A DNA stretch of 64,000 nucleotides from Micromonospora sp. CB01531 (GCF_001905095.1 NZ_LWLS01000070.1:31003-95002); one strand, 5' to 3'; shown: positions 52,593 to 61,043, counted from the first letter of the stretch. A program made the numbers and translations. The notes: generated by a model from the letters alone, not told the origin.

Positions 52593-53471
52593 TCACCGTC
52601 GAAGCTCGGCCACCTCGCCCAGCCGCTCGAGCTTGTGCGGGTTGCGGATCGCGTAGATTTGGGTGATCCGGCCGTCCTCGATGACGAACGACACGGCCGT
52701 GTCGTTCTCGCCGCCGGGGTCGATGCGCGCCGCGATGCCGCCGTTGAGGTCGACGATGAAAGCCTTGGCGCCGGGCGCGACCTCGGCGAAGCGGGCCATC
52801 ACCGGGGCGAGCTTCTTGGCCCCGCGGACCGGCTTCGGGATTGTCGGGGCCAGGCCGCCGCCGTCGCCCACGACGAGCACGTCGGGAGCCAGCACCTTGA
52901 GCAGTCCGGGCACGTCGCCGGTGGTCAGCGCGGCGAGGAACCGCTCGACCACCTGCTCCTGTTCGGTGCGGCTTACCGACATCCGCGGCCGGCGCGCCGC
53001 CACGTGCTTGCGGGCCCGCGTCGCGATCTGGCGCACCGCCGCCGGCGACTTGTCCAGCGCCTCGGCGATCTCGTCGTACGGCACGTCGAAGACCTCGCGG
53101 AGCACGAAGACCGCGCGCTCCGTCGGTAGCAGCGTCTCGAGTACCGCCAGCATGGCGATCGACACGCTCTCCGCGAGCTCGACGTCCTCGGCGACGTCCG
53201 GGCTGGTCAGCAGGGGCTCGGGCAGCCACTCGCCCACGTACTCCTCGCGCTGCCGCGCGAGCGTGCGCAGCCGGTTGAGGCAGAGCCGGGTCACGATCCG
53301 CACGAGGTACGCCCGGGGGTCCCGGACCTCGCAGCGCTCGGCGTCGACCAAGGCTGCCCACCGCAGCCAGGTCTCCTGCACCACGTCCTCGGCGTCAGCG
53401 ACCGAGCCGAGCATCTCGTAGGCGACGGTGAACAGCAGGCTGCGGTGGGCGACGAAGGGGTCCTCGCTCAT
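52593..53471 (-). CDS. ECF sigma factor with C-terminal SnoaL domain (SigJ/ECF41-like)
   Basis: A 292-residue sigma factor. Region 2 (PFVAHRSLLFTVAYEMLGSV, DAEDVVQETWLRWA) and region 4 (PTERAVFVLREVFDVPYDEI, AEALDKSPAAVRQIATRARK) are complete. A SnoaL-like extension (about 165-292) that tunes activity in this class follows. The ATG at 53471 overlaps the stop of the carboxymuconolactone decarboxylase-like gene by 4 bp, a pairing typical of ECF41, where the partner is part of the regulatory circuit. Confidence 0.9.
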   Translation of the reverse strand: MSEDPFVAHRSLLFTVAYEMLGSVADAEDVVQETWLRWAALVDAERCEVRDPRAYLVRIVTRLCLNRLRTLARQREEYVGEWLPEPLLTSPDVAEDVELAESVSIAMLAVLETLLPTERAVFVLREVFDVPYDEIAEALDKSPAAVRQIATRARKHVAARRPRMSVSRTEQEQVVERFLAALTTGDVPGLLKVLAPDVLVVGDGGGLAPTIPKPVRGAKKLAPVMARFAEVAPGAKAFIVDLNGGIAARIDPGGENDTAVSFVIEDGRITQIYAIRNPHKLERLGEVAELRR

Positions 53472-54058
53472 GACGCGGACGCTACTCCCGGTCGCTCGGC
53501 CAACGGCCTCAAGCCGCACGCGGCGGCGAAGCCGTCGGACTCGATGCCGAGCGCCACGTTGCCACGCGTGCTCATGTTCGCGAACGCGATCACCGAGGTG
53601 AGCTCGACCACGGCGGGAGATCCCAGCTCGGCGTGCAGCCGGTCCACCAGCTCGTCGGTCACGGTCGGCGGTGTCTGGCTCATCGCCTCGGCGTACTCCA
53701 GGACGTCCCGCTCCAGCGCAGTGAAGACGTCCGCCTCCCGCCACCGCGGGATCTCGCGCGCCTTGTCCACGTCGAGCCCCTTGTTGCGGGTCTCGAAGTA
53801 GTTGAAGTCCAGGCACCACGTGCAGCCGACCAGCGACGCGACCGCCATGTGGGCGAACGACTTCAGGTTCTCGTCGCAGGCGTCCCACTTCTGCAGCTTG
53901 CCGCCGAGGCCGAAGCTGGCGAACAGGACCTTGGGGTTGTGCCAGTAGACGCCCACCGCCGTCGGCACCTTGCCCAGTTTCTTCTCGATCATCCGCTTGA
54001 TCAGCGCTCCCTTGACGCCGGTGATCTCGGCCGGAGGGATGCGGGTCGTGTGCTCCAT
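53468..54058 (-). CDS. Carboxymuconolactone decarboxylase (AhpD-like) family protein
   Basis: A 196-residue CMD-family protein. The redox CxxC is Cys79-Cys82 in SLVGCTWCLDFNYFETRN. AALERDVLEYAEAMS-like (TALERDVLEYAEAMSQTPP) and VELTSVIAFANMSTRGNVA follow. Members act as alkylhydroperoxidases or peroxidase partners. ATG at 54058 has AGGAGGAG upstream. The frame continues upstream across an IS1380 remnant, which is not part of this gene. Co-transcribed with the ECF41-like sigma factor, suggesting an oxidative signal. Confidence 0.88.
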   Translation of the reverse strand: MEHTTRIPPAEITGVKGALIKRMIEKKLGKVPTAVGVYWHNPKVLFASFGLGGKLQKWDACDENLKSFAHMAVASLVGCTWCLDFNYFETRNKGLDVDKAREIPRWREADVFTALERDVLEYAEAMSQTPPTVTDELVDRLHAELGSPAVVELTSVIAFANMSTRGNVALGIESDGFAAACGLRPLAERPGVASAS

Positions 54059-54145
54059 GTCTCCTCCTGTGTCGGCGGCTTTGCCGACGGGTTGGTAGAT
54101 CGTCACGGCATGAAGACACCGGCCGGGCCGCGGATGTGACATCGA

Positions 54146-54271
54146 GCGGGAGAAACGGCTGGTCTGTTCGTCGTAGACGGCGTCGGTGTACTCCATCGTG
54201 GTCCAGGCCTCCTCGGGGATCGAGGAGATCGCGGTCTTGACCTTGGCGTCCAAGCGCACGGTGACCAGACG
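54146..54271 (-). pseudogene. IS1380-family transposase N-terminal remnant
   Basis: About 40 codons (VRLDAKVKTAISSIPEEAWT, MEYTDAVYDEQTSRF) match an internal segment of IS1380-type transposases. Flanking sequence is unrelated, so only a short relic remains, close to the start of the CMD-sigma operon. Confidence 0.5.
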
Positions 54272-54381
54272 TCCACGGCCGACTTAAGTACCGCGGCCGG
54301 GGCGCAGCCTCCGACTGCCAGGAGCGTCACCAGCCCGACAACGCCTGGCTCCGTCGGTCCCATGCCGAGTGATAGGACTCC

Positions 54382-55593
54382 TCAGACCAACTCGCCGCGT
54401 TTCCTGCTCAGGTAGGCGCACTCGGCGGAGTTCTGGGTGGCGGCGATCGCGGCGTCGTACGCCTCCTTCGCCTCGGCGCTGCGGCTGAGTCTGCGGAGCA
54501 GGTCGGCGCGTGTGGCGTGCCATGCGTGGTAGCCGGTGAGGGGCAGCCGGTCGACCAGGGCGAGAGCGACCTCCCGGCCGTCCAGCTCGGCGACCGCGAC
54601 CGCGCGGTTGAGTGCGACGATCGGTGACGGGTCGAGCCGGGTCAGCTGGTCGTACAGCGCGACGACCTGTGACCAGTCAGTGTCCGGCGCCGTGGGGGTG
54701 TCGGTGTGGACGGCGTTGATCGCGGCGAGTATCTGGTAGCGGCCGGGTCGGTTGATCGCGAGGCACTCGCGGACCAGGTCGTGGCCCTCGTCGATCAGGG
54801 CGCGGTTCCAGCCGGCGCGGGCCTGCTCATCGAGCGGGACCAGCTGCCCATTGCGCACGCGGGCCTCACGCCGGGCCTCGGTGAGCACCAGCAGCCCGAG
54901 CAGACCGGCCACCTCCGGCTCCTCGGGGAGCAGTTGGCGGAGGATCCGCGTCAGTCGGATTGCCTCGCCGGTGAGCTCGGCTCGAATCGGGTCGCCATCG
55001 CCGGTGGCGAGGTAGCCCTCGTTGAAGACGAGGAACAGCACCGCCAGCACGCCGCCGAGCCGCTCGGGGAGGTCGGCGGCCTCGGGCACCCGGTAGGGCA
55101 CCTTCGCCGACGCGATCTTCTTCTTCGCCCGGGTGATCCGCTGCGCCATCGTGGTTTCGGGCACGAGAAACGCCTGCGCGATCTCGGCCACGGCCAGCCC
55201 ACCGAGCAGCCGGAGCGTCAGCGCGATCCGCGCTTCCGGTGCCAGCGCCGGGTGGCAGCAGGTGAAGAGCAGCCGCAACCGGTCGTCCTCGACTGGGCCG
55301 GTGGGCTCGTGGGGCGTGTCGTCGTGGTACATGATGGCCGCCTGATGCTTGGCGTCGCGCTGTTTCTCCCGGCGGATCCGGTCGATCGCGCGGTTGCCCG
55401 CGGTGATGGTGAGCCAGCCGCCGGGGTTGGGAGGTACGCCGGACTCCGGCCAATTCTCCAGCGCGGCTACGAGCGCCTCGCCCGCCGCTTCCTCCGCGAT
55501 GTCGATGTCACCGAAGCGGCGGACGAGCGAGGCGATCAGGCGGCCGTACTCCTCGCGGAAGACCCGCTCGACGGCCGCCGTTGCGGGCTGCAT
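54382..55593 (-). CDS. ECF sigma factor with C-terminal TPR-like extension (ECF42, DUF6596)
   Basis: A 403-residue sigma factor. Region 2 starts VERVFREEYGRLIASLVRRF with EEAAGEALVAALENWP; region 4 is ALTLRLLGGLAVAEIAQAFL and PETTMAQRITRAKKKI. A large C-terminal helical extension (about 200-403) contains LAVLFLVFNEGYLATGD and LNRAVAVAELDGREVALAL, typical of ECF42. It lies 23 bp after the YCII/DGPF gene, the partner always seen with this class. ATG at 55593. Confidence 0.93.
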   Translation of the reverse strand: MQPATAAVERVFREEYGRLIASLVRRFGDIDIAEEAAGEALVAALENWPESGVPPNPGGWLTITAGNRAIDRIRREKQRDAKHQAAIMYHDDTPHEPTGPVEDDRLRLLFTCCHPALAPEARIALTLRLLGGLAVAEIAQAFLVPETTMAQRITRAKKKIASAKVPYRVPEAADLPERLGGVLAVLFLVFNEGYLATGDGDPIRAELTGEAIRLTRILRQLLPEEPEVAGLLGLLVLTEARREARVRNGQLVPLDEQARAGWNRALIDEGHDLVRECLAINRPGRYQILAAINAVHTDTPTAPDTDWSQVVALYDQLTRLDPSPIVALNRAVAVAELDGREVALALVDRLPLTGYHAWHATRADLLRRLSRSAEAKEAYDAAIAATQNSAECAYLSRKRGELV

Positions 55594-55616
55594 GGATAGT
55601 CGCCGGTCGCGCTGGC

Positions 55617-55979
55617 TCAGGCGAGGCCGTCGAACGGACGGACCTCGACCTTGCCCCGGCACGCCTTGGACCCCTCGGCCGCGAGCTTGAGCGCCACGTC
55701 GAGGTCGGGTGCGTCAATGACCCAGAAGCCCCCGATGACCTCCTTGGTTTCGAGGTAGGGGCCGTCGGTGATCACCGGCGTCTCGCCCTGGCCGTCGACG
55801 ACGGTCGCCGTCAACGCCGGCTGAAGCCCACCGGCGAAGACCCAGTAGCCTTCGGCGTGCAGCTTGTCATTGAAGGCGCCGGTCGCGGCGAACGCCTCCT
55901 CCATCTCCTCCTTGGAGCCGTAGTTACCGAACTCGTCCATCTCGGCGGGGCCGTGCACGGCCAGCAGGTAGTGCGTCAT
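55617..55979 (-). CDS. YCII/DGPF domain protein
   Basis: A 120-residue ferredoxin-fold protein. HYLLAVHGPAEMDEFGNYG, GYWVFAGGLQPALTATVVD, the DGPY motif in TDGPYLETKEVIGGFWVIDA, and EVRPF at the end define the DGPF group. Members accompany ECF42 sigma factors; a sensory or enzymatic role is suspected but not proven. First gene of the two-gene operon, with GAGGAGAAG upstream. Confidence 0.9.
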   Translation of the reverse strand: MTHYLLAVHGPAEMDEFGNYGSKEEMEEAFAATGAFNDKLHAEGYWVFAGGLQPALTATVVDGQGETPVITDGPYLETKEVIGGFWVIDAPDLDVALKLAAEGSKACRGKVEVRPFDGLA

Positions 55980-56098
55980 CCCACTTCTCCTCAGTTCCGG
56001 CGGTCCCGATGACTGCCTTCCACCTCACCACGAACGGCGTCCTGCCGATACGACAACCTGCCCCGGAAACCTTGCCATCGTGTTCTTCGTCGGCCAAC

Positions 56099-56129
56099 CG
56101 AACGTCCTGCGCCAAGCACAGGACGTTCG
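56099..56129. promoter_or_regulatory. Strong hairpin in the divergent region 55980-56342
   Basis: CGAACGTCCTG (56099-56109) pairs perfectly with CAGGACGTTCG (56119-56129) around a 9-nt loop. It lies in the 363-bp space between the DGPF-ECF42 operon and the DUF6069 gene, where no gene is seen. It may be an operator or structured leader; no T-run argues against a standard terminator. Confidence 0.35.
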
Positions 56130-56342
56130 TGTGCTCAGCCGCGCCTTCGTGTAGGGCGTACCCGACGGACTGCTGCGCCGGCGTCACGGCCGGGTCCGGC
56201 GCCGGCCCGTCCCGACGCTGCGTCACCGCGCATCGACCCGTAGAACTTTCTTCTCGCGACCTGTCGAATCCGGACCCGCCCGTTCGTGGAATGGGTGTGA
56301 GCGGGTCGCACCGGGCGACCTGCCGAGGAAACGGAGCCCGAC

Positions 56343-56786
56343 ATGTCCACCACCACCCAGGTCCCCACCCGCATGACCCCCAACGCGCCGACCCCGGCCA
56401 CCGAGCGACAGCCGGTGTGGAAGCACGGCGTCGCCGCAGCCGTCGTCGCCTCGGCCACCACGACCGTCCTCGCGGCAGTCGCGTCGGCCGCCGGGATCTC
56501 GTTCGCCGACAGCACCGGCGCGAGCATCCCGATCGCCGGGTTCGCGCAGCTGACGCTGCTCTTCTCGCTCGTCGGCGTCGGCATCGCCGCCGTCATGGCG
56601 CGCAAGGCACGCCGGCCGCGGCGCACGTTCGTGCGGACAGCGGTCGCCCTGACCGCGCTGTCCATCGTCCCGGACCTCACGTTCGGATTCGACGCCGGCT
56701 CCGCAGCAACCCTGATCACGCTGCACACCGTCGCCGCCGCGATCGTGGTGCCGACCCTGGCGGGGCGGCTCGCCCCCACACGCTGA
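56343..56786 (+). CDS. DUF6069 family membrane protein
   Basis: A 147-residue protein with four predicted membrane helices: VWKHGVAAAVVASATTTVLA, SIPIAGFAQLTLLFSLVGVG, AVALTALSIVPDLTFGF, and LHTVAAAIVVPTLAGRLAP. The family is common in actinomycetes and has no assigned function. The about 25-residue N-terminus is Thr/Pro-rich and cytoplasmic. GAGGAAACGGAG precedes the ATG. Confidence 0.8.
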   Translation: MSTTTQVPTRMTPNAPTPATERQPVWKHGVAAAVVASATTTVLAAVASAAGISFADSTGASIPIAGFAQLTLLFSLVGVGIAAVMARKARRPRRTFVRTAVALTALSIVPDLTFGFDAGSAATLITLHTVAAAIVVPTLAGRLAPTR

Positions 56787-57104
56787 CCCGGCTCGAACCG
56801 TGCCACTGCCCTTCGCCAGGTCGATGTCTTCAGTCCATCCCGCTCAGAGACAACCGCAGCTGCGGTGGTGAAAGACGCAGACGACGTGGCGGAAGGGTAA
56901 ATGGCCGCGTTCGCACGAGGGGCTCACGGCGTATTCAAGACCGGTCCCCGTGCCGCAGAGCGAGTAGTAGTGCTCGAGCCCAGCCGAGTGCGCCGTGCCG
57001 AGTCCGATGGCGACGACTACCTGCGGACGCAGATCGCGCACCGATTAGGTTTCCGCGCCGTGCCCGTCTGTACGTGTGAGATCGACCTACGGGAGGCTGG
57101 CACG
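56787..57104. other. Intergenic region before the DHFR-like gene
   Basis: 318 bp with no recognisable gene. The frame leading into the DHFR-like ORF is open from 56901 but lacks family similarity before MRKLIFGMN, and GGGAGG at 57091-57096 supports the later start. The promoter is presumably here but is not resolved. Confidence 0.4.
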
Positions 57105-57668
57105 ATGCGGAAACTGATCTTCGGTATGAACCTGAGCCTGGACGGCTACATTGCCGCGCCCGGCGACGACCTCGGCTGGAGCGTACCGAGCGACGAGCTG
57201 TTCCAGTGGTGGTCCGACCGGGTGGGGGCGACCAGCCTGGCGCTGTACGGGCGCAGACTGTGGGAGACGATGAGCTCCCACTGGCCGACCGCCGACCAGC
57301 AGCCCGGCGCCACACCGGCGCAGATCGAGTTCGCCCGTCGCTGGCGGGACATGCCGAAGGTGACGTTCTCCTCGACGATCAGCACGGTGGACTGGAACAC
57401 CCGCTTGGTCACCGGGGACGCGGTCACCGAGATCACCCGGCTCAAGGCCGAGGACGGCGGCCCCATGGACATCGGCGGCGCCACACTTGCCGCAGCGGCC
57501 ATGCGGGCCGGCCTGATCGACGAGTACGTGCTGGTTACCGCACCGGCCTTGCTGGGCGGCGGCACGCCGTTCTTCACGGCCCTGGACAGCTGGGTGAACC
57601 TGAACCTGGTGGAGACGCGGACGTTTCCCGACGGCGTGGTACTGACCCGATACGAGACGAGGCGATGA
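57105..57668 (+). CDS. Dihydrofolate reductase family protein (RibD C-terminal domain)
   Basis: A 187-residue DHFR-fold reductase. MRKLIFGMNLSLDGYIAAPG at the N-terminus, LALYGRRLWETMSSHWPTAD, MPKVTFSSTISTV, DIGGATLAAAAMRAGLIDEY, and LLGGGTPFF are family hallmarks. It uses NADPH; the substrate is unknown, and these stand-alone homologues are not the folate enzyme. Start at 57105 is chosen for the GGGAGG ribosome site. Confidence 0.9.
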   Translation: MRKLIFGMNLSLDGYIAAPGDDLGWSVPSDELFQWWSDRVGATSLALYGRRLWETMSSHWPTADQQPGATPAQIEFARRWRDMPKVTFSSTISTVDWNTRLVTGDAVTEITRLKAEDGGPMDIGGATLAAAAMRAGLIDEYVLVTAPALLGGGTPFFTALDSWVNLNLVETRTFPDGVVLTRYETRR

Positions 57669-57856
57669 GCACGGGCCATTTCCTGGGCTCGTGAGGCCAG
57701 GACGAAATCCTTCCTGGCGTGCTCACCGTGCCCCTCGACCTTGAGGGAACTTTCCCCGGCCCTTCCTTGCGTTCCGAGTGAGCTGTTGACCGACTTGCTG
57801 GAGATGAGGGCGACGGCGTCGTTGATCGTGACGATGTTCTTCGGGCATGAAGATGC

Positions 57857-57879
57857 CCCCGCCGGCAACGCCGGCGGGG
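57857..57879. terminator. GC hairpin between convergent genes
   Basis: CCCCGCCGGC-AAC-GCCGGCGGGG is a perfect 10-bp stem with a 3-nt loop, between the DHFR-like gene and the convergent SigG-like gene. The rest of the 57669-57987 gap contains no gene I can support. No T-run, as usual in GC-rich actinomycetes. It could serve both directions. Confidence 0.5.
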
Positions 57880-57987
57880 CGGTGGTGTTCGCGTTGTCGC
57901 GTGGTGTTCAGGCAGTTGGGGTGCTCATTCCGCAGTGACTTCGGTGACAGCGTGCGCTGGACTTATCGACGATGGGGACATGTGTGA

Positions 57988-58995
57988 TCACAGTGTCGGT
58001 GGCAGGTCCAGCCATGGTTTGTCGGCGGCGTCGAATCCGGTGAGCTCGGCGATCTTCCCATCGACGATGTGCAGGACCGCGATGGCAAAGAGCCGGTACT
58101 CGGCGTCGTCGGGGTTGCGCAGGTACAGCACGGCGGCAGGCATGCGGTTGACCGTCGTGGTGATACCGCGCCAGTCGTCGTGGCCGCGCTGGAAGAGCCC
58201 ACCGGAGAGCCAGCCGTTGACCGCGTCCTTGGCCGTCGTGGTCACGGTGCCCGGATCGGGCAGCATCGCGAAGCGTAGGTCGTCGCGCAGCAGGGACATC
58301 AGCCTGTCAAGGTCGTTGCGCTCATGGGCCTCGATGTACGACTTCACCACGCCGCGCTCGTCATTCGACAGCTCATGGATGGCGGGGCTCCGCCAGTTGA
58401 GGCGGCGGTCGGGCAGCTGCTCGCGCATCGTCACACGGGCCCGCTGCAGTGCGCTGGTCACTGATGCGACGGTCAGCTCGAGGGCTTCGGCGGCTGTCGA
58501 CGCCGGCCAGCCGAGGACGTCGCGCAGGATGAACACCGCCCGCTGCCGCGGCGGCAGGTGCTGGACGGCGACAATGAACGCCAGCTCGATCGTCTCCCGC
58601 GCCACCACCGATTCCTGTGGGTCCTCGGGGAGCATCCGGTCGGGGTACGGCTGCAGGTACAGCACCTCGGAGTCGGGGTCCGGCAGCTCGGACGGTACGG
58701 GTGCGCGGTCGTCGCGCTTCCTCAGGAAGTCGAGGCAGGCGTTCGTCGCGATCCGGTACAGCCAGGTCCGCAGGGCCGCGTGGCCCTTGAACGACTCCCG
58801 CTTGTTCCACGCTCGCAGGAACGTCTCCTGCGTCATGTCCTGGGCGTCCTCGTAGTTCGCGAGCATCCGGTAGCAGTGCACCTGCAGCTCACGCCGGTGG
58901 CGCTCGGTCAGGAGCGCGAACCGCGCGGTATCGTCCGCGCGGACCGCCGCGATGAACGTGGCCTCGGCGGCGCCAAGCCGTCTGGCGTCGGTCAT
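57988..58995 (-). CDS. ECF sigma factor, SigG-like with SnoaL domain
   Basis: A 335-residue sigma-70 family protein. Region 2: LTERHRRELQVHCYRMLANY, DAQDMTQETFLRAW. Region 4: PPRQRAVFILRDVLGWPAST, EALELTVASVTSALQRAR. A C-terminal NTF2/SnoaL-like domain (about 215-335) contains SYIEAHERNDLDRLMSLLRD and LFAIAVLHIVDGKIAEL. The subfamily resembles mycobacterial SigG. No anti-sigma gene is adjacent. GAAGGATTAACG lies before the ATG. Confidence 0.92.
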   Translation of the reverse strand: MTDARRLGAAEATFIAAVRADDTARFALLTERHRRELQVHCYRMLANYEDAQDMTQETFLRAWNKRESFKGHAALRTWLYRIATNACLDFLRKRDDRAPVPSELPDPDSEVLYLQPYPDRMLPEDPQESVVARETIELAFIVAVQHLPPRQRAVFILRDVLGWPASTAAEALELTVASVTSALQRARVTMREQLPDRRLNWRSPAIHELSNDERGVVKSYIEAHERNDLDRLMSLLRDDLRFAMLPDPGTVTTTAKDAVNGWLSGGLFQRGHDDWRGITTTVNRMPAAVLYLRNPDDAEYRLFAIAVLHIVDGKIAELTGFDAADKPWLDLPPTL

Positions 58996-59214
58996 GTCGT
59001 TAATCCTTCCACCGGTGCGAGAGTGCTAACTGAACTGACGACGTGGCGGAGGATTTCTGATCGGCGAAGCCACGGACACCGGGCCATTCGCCAGGCCGGA
59101 TGGGTGGGGTCGATCCAGGGGAGGTGCTCCGGGGTCGGGAACGCCTTCGATGTCGAGGTAGGGCCAGCACGGCTAAGCGTTGCTTTCCGGCGCCTGCTAC
59201 TCAAGGGCCATCAG

Positions 59215-59530
59215 GGTCCGGAACTGGCTGAATCCTTCCGCACTCAGCCGGCTCGCTGCGACCTGATCATGACCAGGGCTGCTCTCTCCGCCAGCGCCAG
59301 TATCGGTACCCAACTGCGCAACGTCTCCCGGCTGACACCCAGATCGTCAGCGACCTGCCCGATCGTCACCCCCGGCCGAGACCGGTACAACGCGACCGTG
59401 TCAGCCTTGAACTCGGCCGGGGTAGTGCTTCATCACCAGCTGTGAAGACGGCGGTGGTTGTACCAGTCGACGTATTCCAGGGTGACGATCTCGACCTGGT
59501 CGAACGCGGTCATAGCCTGGAGTGCGGACC
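59215..59530 (-). pseudogene. IS3-family transposase remnants (OrfB end and OrfA)
   Basis: Leftward from 59520, AFDQVEIVTLEYVDWYNHRR-LHSW is the closing piece of an IS3 OrfB. From ATG 59433 an OrfA start MKHYP is followed, after an extra C, by EFKADTVALYRSRPGVTIGQ, then VADDLGVSRETLRSWV. The order OrfB-end then OrfA shows two IS3-type copies joined or a tandem deletion. No intact frame remains. Confidence 0.7.
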
Positions 59531-59550
59531 ACTCACTCCAGGCTATGACC
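59508..59550. repeat. Perfect 17-bp inverted repeat
   Basis: GGTCATAGCCTGGAGTG (59508-59524) and its exact complement (59534-59550) flank a 9-nt loop. The left arm lies in the IS3 OrfB remnant; the right arm is an inverted copy of it. It can form a long cruciform or act as a bidirectional terminator. Confidence 0.7.
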
Positions 59551-59592
59551 GACCGGTCACTGATCCAACATTCTCAGGGGCTCACATTAGGG

Positions 59593-59838
59593 TTAGCGGC
59601 GAGCGAAAGCAGAGGATAGCACTCTCCCGTCCTTTTTGGCGATGCGAACCCAAAGGTTCCCACCTCGATAGTTTGCGTTCGTTCGCAAAGTATAGTAGCG
59701 AATACTTTCGATTACCACGACCGGTTCGATCCATTCATATCCAGACTCCATGCAGTGTTGACGACCAATTTGGAGTGCCTCCTCAGCAGAAATGCTGGAA
59801 GATTTGCCACCAAGTAGAAACCTCATAACTCGCTTCAA
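59593..59838 (-). CDS. Small hypothetical protein with low-GC codon use
   Basis: An 81-residue protein: MRFLLGGKSSSISAEEALQI, GRQHCMESGYEWIEPVVVIE, RYYTLRTNANYRGGNLWVRI and a terminal Ser/Phe/Arg stretch. The middle resembles a PepSY-like or small barrel domain but no family is certain. The gene is only about half G+C, against about 70% for neighbours, and uses codons such as ATA-like and AAT-rich choices that are rare elsewhere in the window. It lies among IS remnants, so recent acquisition is likely. Confidence 0.6.
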   Translation of the reverse strand: MKRVMRFLLGGKSSSISAEEALQIGRQHCMESGYEWIEPVVVIESIRYYTLRTNANYRGGNLWVRIAKKDGRVLSSAFARR

Positions 59839-60021
59839 TCGTCGAGCCTGTGCCGTTCGAGAATTCGGTTTCGGCTACGCGGCCTGCTCATACTCGTTGA
59901 TCAAACCGTGGACCACCTTCCTGCGCCGTACTCGGACGGTGCCCAGGTCGGTTACCGGCGCTGGGACCGTGTCTCGGTCGGGTGGACGTTGTCCGCGGCC
60001 CTGATGCGGACGATGTTGGTT

Positions 60022-60056
60022 GAGCCTTTTTCATCGTGACGGTGCAGGTCACGGCA
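60022..60056 (+). repeat. Solo IS5-family end
   Basis: GAGCCTTTTTCATCGTGA and the next 17 bp match the right terminus of the complete IS5 element (complement of 61930-61964) at about 30 of 34 positions, but in the opposite orientation. No transposase sequence follows. An orphan end of an inverted, deleted copy. Confidence 0.6.
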
Positions 60057-60149
60057 GGTGGAACCCTGGCGCGCCAGTGTCACGGCGCCCGCCGCGTCGG
60101 CTGCGAAAATCGCTGTCCGGTTGTCGGAGCACACTGGTAGAAAGCCGGA

Positions 60150-60953
60150 GTGCAAAAGATTTTGACGTTCTCTGATCATCTGCGGCTCATTGACGAACGG
60201 TCGACCGCCTTCCGCGCTGCGGTCGCCGCAGCGCCCAGCCTCGACGTGCCGGTTCTGACCAGCGATCCGCATGCCTCTCCCGGGCGGACGCTGTTCGAGT
60301 TCGTGCAACACGTGGGCATGGCCCGCCGCAAATCAGCCGCCGTCGTCGCCGCAGGGCCTGCAGACGCGCCCCCAGAAAAGTCGGCTTGGGACGACGGCAC
60401 GGGTGCGCCTCGGGAACGCGAGGCACTGCTGACCTGGTGGACCGAGTCCATCGAGCAACTGACGAGCACGCTGCGCGAGGCCGGCCCGGACCGCGGTTGT
60501 TGGACGTGGTGGGACGATTCGCCGTCACCACAAACCTCCGGCGCATGGGCGCGACGCCAGGTCCCCGAGATCGCGGTGTACACGTACGACGCCCAGCTCA
60601 CCGTGGGTGCCCCGCAGCCGCTACCAGACGAGGTCGCCCTCGACGGTTTCGACGACTGCCAGTTCACCCTCTGCGCAACGACGGTCGCCTGGCCACACCA
60701 GCCCGCCGTCGTCGATTACCACGCCACCGAGGGCCGCTCCTGGCGCCTCCGGCTGTCGGACGACGGGGCACGGGTCACCCGCCTCGGCGAGCCCGCTGCC
60801 GGCGAGGGCCCGGACACGGCGGACGCCTCCGCCCAGGGCACGGCCAGTGACCTCGTCCTGATGTTCTACGGCCGCATACCGCTGGATTCCCTGAAGCTCG
60901 AAGGCGACCATCGCATCTTCGATCAGTTGATCGCCTGGGACCCGTCCCTGTAA
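60150..60953 (+). CDS. Maleylpyruvate isomerase family, mycothiol-dependent-like protein
   Basis: A 267-residue DinB-fold protein of the mycothiol-dependent maleylpyruvate isomerase (MDMPI) type. TLFEFVQHVGMARRKSA, ALLTWWTESIEQLTSTLREA, CWTWWDDSPSPQTSGAWARR, QVPEIAVYTYDAQLTVG and DLVLMFYGRIPLDSLKLEGD are family segments. GTG start with CCGGAG upstream. It presumably acts on a small thiol-conjugated compound. No neighbour explains its substrate. Intact despite lying between IS remnants. Confidence 0.85.
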   Translation: MQKILTFSDHLRLIDERSTAFRAAVAAAPSLDVPVLTSDPHASPGRTLFEFVQHVGMARRKSAAVVAAGPADAPPEKSAWDDGTGAPREREALLTWWTESIEQLTSTLREAGPDRGCWTWWDDSPSPQTSGAWARRQVPEIAVYTYDAQLTVGAPQPLPDEVALDGFDDCQFTLCATTVAWPHQPAVVDYHATEGRSWRLRLSDDGARVTRLGEPAAGEGPDTADASAQGTASDLVLMFYGRIPLDSLKLEGDHRIFDQLIAWDPSL

Positions 60954-60957
60954 CAAC

Positions 60958-61043
60958 GATCCCATTTATCCTGCGTAGGCCGGTTCTCGATGTGGTGCAG
61001 AACCAGGATCGCCTGCAGGATCGCGGCCGGGCGGTGTCGGCGA
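60958..61043 (-). pseudogene. 3' end of a second IS5-family copy
   Basis: The leftward reading RPAAILQAILVLHHIEN parallels RATAIVQAILVLHRVET of the complete transposase next door, and the terminus GATCCCATTTATCC resembles that element's left end. The nucleotide similarity runs about 80 bp, then stops at the complete IS5. An older relative that the newer element abuts or recombined with. Confidence 0.65.

Noticed and set aside
53468..54259. Longer version of the CMD-family gene
   Set aside because: The first 67 codons correspond to an IS1380 remnant and non-coding DNA; the ATG at 54058 has a strong AGGAGGAG site.
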